Assembly: GCA_900540005.1 (NCBI GenBank)
Contig: UQEM01000101.1
Coordinates: 1-9,245, forward strand
DNA from: an uncultured Ruminococcus sp.
GTDB taxonomy: Bacteria > Bacillota > Clostridia > Oscillospirales > Ruminococcaceae
Direction: 5' to 3'
DNA: 9,245 nucleotides
A model generated the notes under the pieces. The model was not told the origin of the DNA. It did no database searches and saw only the letters and a list, made by a program, of their open reading frames with translations. This document shows positions 1 to 5,901 of this stretch, piece after piece (the stretch's first letter is position 1; the number at the start of each line of letters is the position of its first letter). Both the position numbers and the translations under genes were made by a program.

Positions 1-19
1 GCTCTGCCTTTGGAATCCG

Positions 20-42
20 CTAAAGGGTTAACAACCCTTTAG
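20..42. repeat. Perfect 10-bp inverted repeat at left edge
   Basis: CTAAAGGGTT (20-29) is followed by a 3-nt spacer (AAC) and its exact reverse complement AACCCTTTAG (33-42). It would form a tight hairpin. No T-run follows on the + strand, so it is not a textbook terminator for a gene entering from the left, although it could mark the end of one. The short GGAATCC and GAATCCC flanks make it look like a dispersed palindromic element; that is an inference. Confidence 0.6.
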
Positions 43-186
43 AATCCCATTATTATTTCAACAAATCGTAAACCGGTATGTATTTATCGGCTATTTTTAT
101 ACCAAAAGCAATAATTCTTACATAGTAGACAAAATATTCTAACTATCGCCAATAATTTCGCTACTTTATCACCTAAATTTAATAGT

Positions 187-221
187 TTGTTAACACATTA
201 GCTAAAGAATGGTGATATAAT
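187..221 (+). promoter_or_regulatory. Promoter of the first dockerin gene (extended -10)
   Basis: A perfect TATAAT lies at 216-221, preceded by TG at 213-214, giving the extended -10 form TGnTATAAT. The -35 is weak: TTAACA at 190-195 is 20 bases upstream, further than the usual 17, and TTGTTA at 187-192 is further still. An extended -10 can compensate for a poor -35. Transcription would start near 228, leaving a leader of roughly 43 bases before the ATG at 271. The remainder of 1-186 is AT-rich and shows no supported gene. Confidence 0.65.
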
Positions 222-255
222 ATCCTTACAAATGTAAAATGTTCATGATATTTTG

Positions 256-261
256 AAAGGA
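256..261 (+). promoter_or_regulatory. Ribosome binding site of the first dockerin gene
   Basis: AAAGGA ends 9 bases before the ATG at 271. It supports that start, which also begins a clean signal peptide. Confidence 0.75.
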
Positions 262-270
262 TGAATTACT

Positions 271-2295
271 ATGATTAAATCAATCTCAAACAGAATCAAG
301 GCATCTGTTATGAGCGTTGCCATGGCAGCTACCGTTATCCCTGCTTATGCGGTAACAATGCCCGCAACAGCAGCAGTTTCCCCCGCGGCTGTTTCTGCGG
401 CTGCAAAAGCTGCTTCAACTGAAATGGATGCATCAGCTTCAAAAAATACCGCTGCCGGTACTTTTCCAGCAGCAGGAGCAAAAAGCATTACTTTCACTAT
501 CGAATCCGATTATGAAGGTCAGAGTTTCTCCTACGGTCTCGGCGTTGAGCTTAACGAATCTCCTTACTGGACTGAGCACAATGCTACAGGCGGCTGGGAC
601 GATGACGGAGAAGGCTATGCTATAAAACTCAAAAAGGGCAGCAACACAGTTACTGTTGACCTCTCAAATCTCGATATCAAGGCAGGCGGCAGATATGAGT
701 TCAGATGCTACTACAGCGCACACTGGGACAACAGCACAAGCTCAATGATAGATAACTCTGTTACTCTCACAGGTGTTACTTTCAACGGCTCAACTACTAC
801 CGATCCCAGCGATCCTGACACTCCCTCTGAGATAAAGAAAACTCACAAGCAGAGCGGCGAGTGGAGCTTCACCGACAACAAGGACGGTACAGCTACTATT
901 TCCGCTACTGTTGCAAAGCAGCTCGATAATCTTGACTATGCGCTTACACTCGGCTACGACGAGGACTACTACGTTGCACACCCCGATGAAAAGAGCGATG
1001 ACGCTCCGATAAACAGCCACAAGTTCACTTACAAGGACTTCGGTCTCAAGTCAATGGACGGCGTTACTATCGAGTCACTCTCAGTTGTTTGTGAATCCGT
1101 CAAGGATCTCGATGTATTTATGTATGGCGGCGGTATGAACGTTAAGGCTCAGTCTCCTTCCGACCTTGAATATGCTAAGCAGATCGCAGGCATTGAGAAC
1201 AAGGAAAACGCAGGCTACTGGTACAACGATATGGGCGACGATGAAAAGGCCAAGTTCGAGGAAGCAGGAGCTAAGTTCCTTATCGACGATATCGGCACAG
1301 GCTGCACTATCAACGGCGCAGGCACCTACATCGAAGCTTACTGGGAGATGCCCGACAGCGTTCAGCAGGATCAGGGCAATCTTACAACAGATGCTATCTC
1401 CTTCCAGTTCTGGTACGGAACAGAAAAGGCTGACGATTACACTCCCCTTGAGGACGGCGAGTCAGTAACTCTTACAAGCGCAGTTCTTACATACACGATC
1501 ACAAAGACTGTCCCCTATACAAGCTCTATCAAGACAGCTCTTTCAAAGACTCTCACACACTCAGATACATCCAAGAACAGCCTTGAAATAGACTACGCTG
1601 ACCTCGGGATCAAGGAGGATATGGACGTTTACGCTATCCGCTTTGACGTTTCCAGCACATCAGATATCGGCAAGAAGCTCGTTTACAACACAGGTACAGG
1701 CACAACCGATGAGGCAAACGGTTACTGGTATCAGGACGATGTTGATTCTGTAGTGATCGAACCCGGCAAGTCCGCAGAGATCATGTGGATCATTCCTGAC
1801 GGAATCGCAGCTAATGAGTCTAACGGCAACCTCGTAAATCCTGAAGGCAAGGTTTACCTCGGATATTACTACGGCGAGGCTGATTCTATCAAGGTTGACA
1901 ACATTGAAGTTTACTACAATGTTCCCGAAACGACCACAACTACTACCACTACTACGACAACTACTACAACAACAACCACTACTACAACAACTACTACCAC
2001 TACTACAACATCGACCACTACAACTACCACAACAACCACAACTGAGCCTAAGGTTTCTCTCTACGGCGATGCCAACTGCGATGGTAAGGTTGATCTTTCC
2101 GATGCTGTAATGATCCTTCAGTCTATCTCGAACCCCGACAAGTACGGTGTTAACGGCTCAAGCGAAAGTCACATCACAGCACAGGGCGTTCTCAATGGTG
2201 ACGTTTATGCAAACGGCACAGGTCTTACTCCTCAGGACGCACTTTCTATCCAGAAGTACGTTGCTGAGCTCATCAGTGAACTTCCTGAGTCCTAA
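271..2295 (+). CDS. Secreted dockerin protein with three beta-rich modules, no recognised enzyme
   Basis: A 674-aa exported protein, probably a non-catalytic cellulosome component; function unproven. Seen: a signal peptide with basic start (K3, R8, K10), hydrophobic core about 12-27 and a possible cleavage after AYA (25-27). Module A (about 70-173) ends in an aromatic strand and VTLTGVTF. Module B (about 194-412) has a DFGLK motif (256-260), YWYND (316-320), WEMPD (358-362) and WYG (381-383). Module C (about 415-550) has DLGIK (444-448), YWYQD (485-489), WIIPD (506-510) and YYG (533-535), so B and C are diverged copies of one fold. A Thr linker (554-591) leads to a type I dockerin (about 596-670). 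Dockerin loop 1 has D600, N602, D604, D608, D611; loop 2 (D644-D656) is 13 residues, one longer than usual. No glycosidase, lyase or esterase motif is visible. The modules resemble carbohydrate-binding beta-sandwiches, so glycan binding is my inference. The gene has its own promoter and terminator. Confidence 0.88.
   Translation: MIKSISNRIKASVMSVAMAATVIPAYAVTMPATAAVSPAAVSAAAKAASTEMDASASKNTAAGTFPAAGAKSITFTIESDYEGQSFSYGLGVELNESPYWTEHNATGGWDDDGEGYAIKLKKGSNTVTVDLSNLDIKAGGRYEFRCYYSAHWDNSTSSMIDNSVTLTGVTFNGSTTTDPSDPDTPSEIKKTHKQSGEWSFTDNKDGTATISATVAKQLDNLDYALTLGYDEDYYVAHPDEKSDDAPINSHKFTYKDFGLKSMDGVTIESLSVVCESVKDLDVFMYGGGMNVKAQSPSDLEYAKQIAGIENKENAGYWYNDMGDDEKAKFEEAGAKFLIDDIGTGCTINGAGTYIEAYWEMPDSVQQDQGNLTTDAISFQFWYGTEKADDYTPLEDGESVTLTSAVLTYTITKTVPYTSSIKTALSKTLTHSDTSKNSLEIDYADLGIKEDMDVYAIRFDVSSTSDIGKKLVYNTGTGTTDEANGYWYQDDVDSVVIEPGKSAEIMWIIPDGIAANESNGNLVNPEGKVYLGYYYGEADSIKVDNIEVYYNVPETTTTTTTTTTTTTTTTTTTTTTTTTTTSTTTTTTTTTTEPKVSLYGDANCDGKVDLSDAVMILQSISNPDKYGVNGSSESHITAQGVLNGDVYANGTGLTPQDALSIQKYVAELISELPES
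1930..2043 (+). repeat. ACN triplet tract coding a poly-Thr linker
   Basis: Codes T554-T580, a single Ser (TCG, S581) and T582-T591. By hand count the 37 Thr codons are 15 ACT, 13 ACA, 7 ACC and 2 ACG, thoroughly mixed, so the DNA is far less repetitive than the protein. In the family such linkers are flexible, often O-glycosylated spacers between binding modules and dockerin; glycosylation here is not shown by the sequence. Confidence 0.9.
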
Positions 2296-2312
2296 GCTGC
2301 TATAAAAATATC

Positions 2313-2345
2313 TGCTCCTGCGGTTTATCCCGCAGGAGCATTTTT
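2313..2345 (+). terminator. Rho-independent terminator of the first dockerin gene
   Basis: A perfect 11-bp stem (TGCTCCTGCGG 2313-2323 with CCGCAGGAGCA 2330-2340) closes a 6-nt loop and is followed directly by five T. It begins 17 bases after the stop codon. It should separate this gene from the pectate lyase gene downstream. Confidence 0.92.
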
Positions 2346-2356
2346 ATATGAAAACA

Positions 2357-2444
2357 GCCGTCCGATAGAGATATCTCTCCCGCTGTAACGCGGTGCGCCC
2401 TTGTCAGAAAGCTATTCTCGGGCTGAAGGCCACTTTCGGACGGC
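2357..2444. other. Structured 88-nt element, possible ncRNA or dispersed repeat
   Basis: A perfect 9-bp closing stem (GCCGTCCGA 2357-2365 with TCGGACGGC 2436-2444) encloses a GC-richer interior with several potential hairpins: the palindrome AGAGATATCTCT (2367-2378), CCGC/GCGG around TGTAAC (2380-2393), and GCCC/GGGC (2397-2423) around an inner AGAA/TTCT stem, with an alternative GGC/GCC (2421-2431). The whole could fold as a multi-branch junction. It starts 12 bases after a terminator and more than 550 bases before the next start, so a cis riboswitch for the downstream gene is unlikely. I do not recognise a known riboswitch, tRNA or SRP RNA core. It may be a transcribed small RNA or a MITE-like repeat; strand unknown. 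Confidence 0.45.
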
Positions 2445-2571
2445 GTACATCATATTGCTGCTTACATTATTTTATGCAGAAAATCAGGTTTTGCAACAAA
2501 GAAATTTCTTACAGAACAATATTATTATTGTCAATTTAAACATTATTATGTAATTATAGCAATACGATAAA

Positions 2572-2611
2572 GGAAAAGCTCCGCAAACCATATGGCTGTC
2601 GGAGCTTTTCC
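2572..2611. terminator. 12-bp hairpin, possible bidirectional terminator
   Basis: GGAAAAGCTCCG (2572-2583) pairs perfectly with CGGAGCTTTTCC (2600-2611) around a 16-nt loop that holds the palindrome CCATATGG. The stem has an A-run and T-run at its base, as in terminators that work both ways, but no extra T-run follows. No gene directly adjoins it, so it may end a small transcript from the 2357-2444 element. The role is inferred. Confidence 0.5.
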
Positions 2612-2681
2612 ATTTATAGGGAAGTAATGTAAAGTGGATAGCATTTTTAAGCTTTTCATTAATTATTAGATTCCAGCTGAG

Positions 2682-2708
2682 CGGCACTGCACTCTTCGTG
2701 CAGTGCCG
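2682..2708. repeat. Perfect 11-bp hairpin in the intergenic gap
   Basis: CGGCACTGCAC (2682-2692) pairs with GTGCAGTGCCG (2698-2708) over a 5-nt TCTTC loop. AGC (2675-2677) and GCT (2709-2711) could extend it past a bulge. A second inverted repeat, TAAAGTA (2711-2717) with TACTTTA (2734-2740), abuts it. No T-run follows, so it is not an obvious terminator. Apart from the elements listed separately, the rest of 2445-2995 is AT-rich, with no supported gene. Confidence 0.5.
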
Positions 2709-2827
2709 GCTAAAGTAAATCTTTTCCCAAACCTACTTTAATGCGTCTCACATATAAGTGATTTTTAATGGGCAAAATGACGAAGCTTACAAAAATATTT
2801 TTGTTTTAATTATGTTTGAGCAGTATA

Positions 2828-2864
2828 GTACACTTTTGCACTTTTGCAAAAGATTATTGTACAC
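2828..2864. promoter_or_regulatory. Possible operator upstream of the pectate lyase gene
   Basis: A perfect 12-bp palindrome, CTTTTGCAAAAG (2841-2852), is preceded by a near-tandem copy of its left half (CTTTTGCA at 2833-2840). The pair is bracketed by two direct copies of GTACAC (2828-2833 and 2859-2864). It lies about 75 bases upstream of the -35. The arrangement suits a regulator site, but no cognate regulator gene is in the window, so the role is inferred. Confidence 0.35.
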
Positions 2865-2937
2865 ACCTTATCATTATCCCGTTAACATTTCTGTAACATA
2901 AAATATCCACTTTCTGATAGGAAAGTACTATTTTTCA

Positions 2938-2966
2938 TTGTCTTTTTCACCAAAATAATGTATAAT
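2938..2966 (+). promoter_or_regulatory. Promoter of the pectate lyase gene
   Basis: TTGTCT (2938-2943) and a perfect TATAAT (2961-2966) are separated by exactly 17 bases, the preferred sigma-A spacing. Transcription would begin near 2973, giving a leader of about 40 bases with no obvious structure. Confidence 0.82.
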
Positions 2967-3001
2967 ATCAGTAAAGGTAAAAGTAAGACTATCATTTGCA
3001 T

Positions 3002-3006
3002 GGAGG
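3002..3006 (+). promoter_or_regulatory. RBS that fixes the pectate lyase start at 3014
   Basis: GGAGG ends 7 bases before ATG 3014. An in-frame TTG at 2996 lies upstream of this SD and has none of its own. The 3014 start also begins the protein with a normal signal peptide. Confidence 0.88.
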
Positions 3007-3013
3007 AAAATAT

Positions 3014-5728
3014 ATGAATAAGGATCTCAAAAGACTTTCAGCTTTGCTGACGGGTCTTGTTACCGTTTTTTCGACTGTCGGCGGATATACGCCCTCTGAG
3101 AAAAGATCTGCCGCAAACAGCGTTTCAGCCGCTTCAGGAAATATTATCGCTTTTCCCGGAGCTGTCGGCGGAGGCAAATTCGCTACAGGCGGACGCGGCG
3201 GAGAAGTCTATCACGTTACAAATCTCAATGACAGCGGCACAGGTTCGCTCCGTGATGCCGTCAGCAAATCCAACCGTATCGTAGTTTTCGACGTGAGCGG
3301 AACTATCGAGCTAAAGAGCAATATTATCTGCCAGAGCAATATTACGGTTGCGGGTCAGACTGCTCCGGGAGGTTCGGGAGTCACCCTCAAAAACTACAAA
3401 TTCGGAATGAGCGGAGACAACATAATCGTCCGCTATGTAAGCTCACGCCCCGGCCCGTATGCTTCCACAAGTTCAGGCAATGATGCGTGGGGAGGCGCGA
3501 AAGGCTCAAACTCTATTATAGACCACTGCTCCATGGGCTGGACAACTGATGAGCAGTGGGGGCTCTACTCCAACAACGAGAATTACACCGTACAGTACAG
3601 TGTGCTCGGCCCTGCCGATTCATGGGGCGGACACAAAAAGGGTCTGCACGGCTTTGGAATAATGATGGGCAAGGGCAATCTCACATTCGACCACAACCTC
3701 ATTATCCACAACGTTTCGCGCAACTTCCGCGGAAAAGTTGTCGGAACTGCAACCGCAGACTTCACCAACAACATCATTTACGACTGGGGTTATCAGACAG
3801 CTTACGGAACTATAGGTCATCTGAACTACGTCAACAACTACCTCAAGGCCGGAAAATCCACAACAGGCGGTTATCATTGGATGTACGTTGACAGCGGCAC
3901 AAGTCCGCAGAATTTCAAGGTCTACTGTTCGGGCAACAAAATGATAAACAAGGACGGCTCGACACACGCTATCACCAACGACAACTGGTCAGGAGTTACT
4001 CTGAAAACCGCTATAGGTATCACTAAGGACGATCTCTACAGCGCGTCGCCCTTTGCTACGAACATAAACGGCGAAAATGTTTCGACCGCAACCACCTGTG
4101 AAAATGCAGATGCGGCATACGACCATGTTATCGACTTCGCGGGAAACGGTATCTCCTCAGACAAGAGAACCGCTATAGACCAACAGTGCGCTTATGAAAC
4201 CAGAACAGGCACAGGCTCTTGCAGCGGTACAGCCGAGTACGACTCCACCAAGACCGACCTCGACAAGTACAGCATTCAATGCGGAGTTACCTATGAATAT
4301 CCTGCCGCAGTCCTCAAAAAGGAAATCGTTGACAACGACAATGACGGAATGGACGACAACTGGGAACTTGCACGCGGACTTGACCCCAATGACCCGACCG
4401 ATATTAATGGCGACTACTGCGGTAAGGGTTACACAAATATCGAGTACTACATTAACGACCTTACTGTTGATTCTTTCCCCGAGGGCGTTGTTGAACTTTC
4501 ACCCGAAACTGCTGTTGAACCTATTTCTGCCTTTGAGACTATCGAGGCTGAAAGTTTCTCTTTACAGGAGGGCGTAAGGACTGAAGATCTATCCGCAGGT
4601 GGTCAGAACATCGGCTTTATCGAAAATGGCGACTGGGTAATGTACCGCAATGTTGATTTTGCTGACGGTGCGAAAACTTTCAGCGCAAAGCTTTCGGGAA
4701 ATGCCGCAAATATTGAAATTTATACTGACAGCCTTGACGGAACTCCTGCGGCTAAGATCGCCTTCAAGGGCACAGGAAGTTTCGGCAGTTATCAGGACTA
4801 CACTTTCAATATTCCCTCAATAACTGGCACGCACGATCTCTATCTGAAATTCACCGGCGGCGATGGCTACCTGCTGAATATGGACAACTTTGTTTTCGGC
4901 AAAGAGACTCTGTCGCTAAACGGCAAGCTCTTCACAAATGTTTCCGTTAGTGATACCGCTATTCCGTCAAGCTGGGACATAGGCAGCAATGCACAGGTCG
5001 ACTCTGCCATTTTCGGCGACCGCACTTTCACAATATCGTCTATAAATCCTGCCCTGAGCGGTGCGGAGATACTCATGACTGCTTGTGACGCAAAGGGAAC
5101 TACTGGCGATACCGCAGTTTTCACGGCAAGTCAGGATATCGACCTGTATGTCTGCCTCGACAGCAGAGTTTCAGAAACTCCTGCGTGGCTCGCAAATTAC
5201 GAGAAAATGTGCTCAAAGACCGAAAACTTTGACGCTTCGTCGGACATCATATTCACGACCTCGAACTCGCTGACCTTTATCCCTTACAAGCTCTCGCTGA
5301 AAAGCGGTGACAAGGTCACTCTCGGAAGCAACGGTCAGTCCTATCAATGCGTGAACTTCACCGTTCTTGCGCTCCCTGCCGCACCTCCTGCTGAAACGAC
5401 AACTACCACCACGACAACAACAACAACAACTACTACTACTACTACCACCACTACCACTACTTCGACAACTCCGCCAACCACAGAGACTGTGATCAATTAC
5501 GGCGACTCAAACGAGGACGGAAAGGTTGATATCTCCGATGCTGTACTCGTTCTTCAGGCTATCGCCAACTCCGACAAATACGGCGTAAACGGCTTTGACC
5601 CCTCACATATCACGGAACAGGGCTTTATAAATGCCGACTGCAACAAGAGCCGTGATGGTGTTACGACCGCTGATGCGCTCAGCATTCAGAAATACGTTGT
5701 TGAACTCATCACCCTACCTGTTGAATAA
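3014..5728 (+). CDS. Cellulosomal pectate lyase (PL1-type) with CBM6-like module and dockerin
   Basis: A 904-aa secreted enzyme expected to cleave de-esterified homogalacturonan by beta-elimination, with calcium. Seen: signal peptide 1 to about 40 (K3, K6, R7; hydrophobic 8-24). The catalytic parallel beta-helix runs about 47-430, opening with FPGA (47-50). It carries IDHCSMGW ending at W176 with D179 and E180, and SRNFRGK with R236 and R239, which I infer to be the Ca-binding and catalytic Arg regions of PL1. A Ca-loop-like Asp run (D440, D442, D444) then WE (450-451) and GYTNIEYY follow, typical of the tail of these lyases. A CBM6-like module (about 507-630) opens with EAE (511-513). A further beta module (about 631-785) has an SR...PAWL motif (W725). 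The Thr linker is T795-T816, S817. The dockerin (about 826-900) has loop 1 D831, N833, D835, D839, D842 and a 13-residue loop 2 (D875-D887). It is a monocistronic unit. PL1 rather than another beta-helix lyase family is a judgement from motifs. Confidence 0.92.
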   Translation: MNKDLKRLSALLTGLVTVFSTVGGYTPSEKRSAANSVSAASGNIIAFPGAVGGGKFATGGRGGEVYHVTNLNDSGTGSLRDAVSKSNRIVVFDVSGTIELKSNIICQSNITVAGQTAPGGSGVTLKNYKFGMSGDNIIVRYVSSRPGPYASTSSGNDAWGGAKGSNSIIDHCSMGWTTDEQWGLYSNNENYTVQYSVLGPADSWGGHKKGLHGFGIMMGKGNLTFDHNLIIHNVSRNFRGKVVGTATADFTNNIIYDWGYQTAYGTIGHLNYVNNYLKAGKSTTGGYHWMYVDSGTSPQNFKVYCSGNKMINKDGSTHAITNDNWSGVTLKTAIGITKDDLYSASPFATNINGENVSTATTCENADAAYDHVIDFAGNGISSDKRTAIDQQCAYETRTGTGSCSGTAEYDSTKTDLDKYSIQCGVTYEYPAAVLKKEIVDNDNDGMDDNWELARGLDPNDPTDINGDYCGKGYTNIEYYINDLTVDSFPEGVVELSPETAVEPISAFETIEAESFSLQEGVRTEDLSAGGQNIGFIENGDWVMYRNVDFADGAKTFSAKLSGNAANIEIYTDSLDGTPAAKIAFKGTGSFGSYQDYTFNIPSITGTHDLYLKFTGGDGYLLNMDNFVFGKETLSLNGKLFTNVSVSDTAIPSSWDIGSNAQVDSAIFGDRTFTISSINPALSGAEILMTACDAKGTTGDTAVFTASQDIDLYVCLDSRVSETPAWLANYEKMCSKTENFDASSDIIFTTSNSLTFIPYKLSLKSGDKVTLGSNGQSYQCVNFTVLALPAAPPAETTTTTTTTTTTTTTTTTTTTTTSTTPPTTETVINYGDSNEDGKVDISDAVLVLQAIANSDKYGVNGFDPSHITEQGFINADCNKSRDGVTTADALSIQKYVVELITLPVE
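5396..5470 (+). repeat. ACN triplet tract coding the Thr linker of the pectate lyase
   Basis: Codes 22 consecutive Thr (T795-T816), then Ser-Thr-Thr before a PPTTET stretch. By hand count the 22 codons are 9 ACT, 6 ACA, 5 ACC and 2 ACG. Short pure runs exist (five ACA, then five ACT). Like the tract in the first dockerin gene it begins Glu-ACG and is interrupted by one TCG Ser. Confidence 0.88.
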
Positions 5729-5747
5729 CGTGGTTTTCCGCACAGAA

Positions 5748-5779
5748 TTCCCCCATTGTCTGAATGGGGGAACTTTTTT
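5748..5779 (+). terminator. Rho-independent terminator of the pectate lyase gene
   Basis: TTCCCCCATT (5748-5757) pairs perfectly with AATGGGGGAA (5763-5772) over the loop GTCTG. One C and then six T follow. It starts 20 bases after the stop codon and isolates this gene from metG. Confidence 0.93.
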
Positions 5780-5811
5780 GCCGCCGCATATCCCGACGCG
5801 AAAAAAAAAGC

Positions 5812-5840
5812 GTGACAAATCATGTAAAATGTTGTATAAT
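5812..5840 (+). promoter_or_regulatory. Promoter of metG
   Basis: GTGACA (5812-5817, one mismatch to TTGACA) and a perfect TATAAT (5835-5840) have 17-bp spacing. A run of nine A at 5801-5809, just upstream of the -35, could act as an UP-like element. Transcription would start near 5847. The leader of about 55 bases is too short for a T-box or SAM riboswitch. Confidence 0.8.
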
Positions 5841-5888
5841 ATATATACTGACCTCTTTTTTCATTCGGAAGAGGAAATTATTCAGATT

Positions 5889-5892
5889 GGAG
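5889..5892 (+). promoter_or_regulatory. Ribosome binding site of metG
   Basis: GGAG ends 9 bases before the ATG at 5902. This start places the conserved N-terminal beta strand of MetRS (FYITTPIYYP) right at the start of the protein. Confidence 0.75.
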
Positions 5893-5901
5893 CGATAAAT
5901 T

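Noticed and set aside
232..243. ATGTAAAATGTT shared with the metG promoter region (5822-5833)
   Set aside because: The 12-base match falls in a leader in one case and in the -35/-10 spacer in the other, and is AT-rich, so probably coincidence.
1930..2043. ACN triplet tract as a CRISPR array or phase-variable switch
   Set aside because: It is an in-frame Thr linker with no repeat-spacer pattern, and triplet changes would not switch the gene off.
2357..2444. Cobalamin riboswitch or tRNA in the structured element
   Set aside because: CTGTAA and GCCACT-like pieces recall cobalamin riboswitches, but their order and spacing do not fit. The closing stem recalls a tRNA acceptor, but there is no T-loop GTTCGA or anticodon arm of proper size.
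2484..2687. Minus-strand open frame of 67 codons in the intergenic gap
   Set aside because: It runs across two perfect hairpins, has low-complexity AT-driven composition and no convincing SD, so it is unlikely to be a gene.
2996..3013. TTG start for the pectate lyase at 2996
   Set aside because: It lies before the GGAGG at 3002-3006 and has no SD of its own; ATG 3014 has ideal spacing.
5852..5874. Possible regulatory hairpin in the metG leader (CCTCTT with AAGAGG)
   Set aside because: Only 6 bp with a large loop, and the leader is too short for a T-box; chance pairing is likely.
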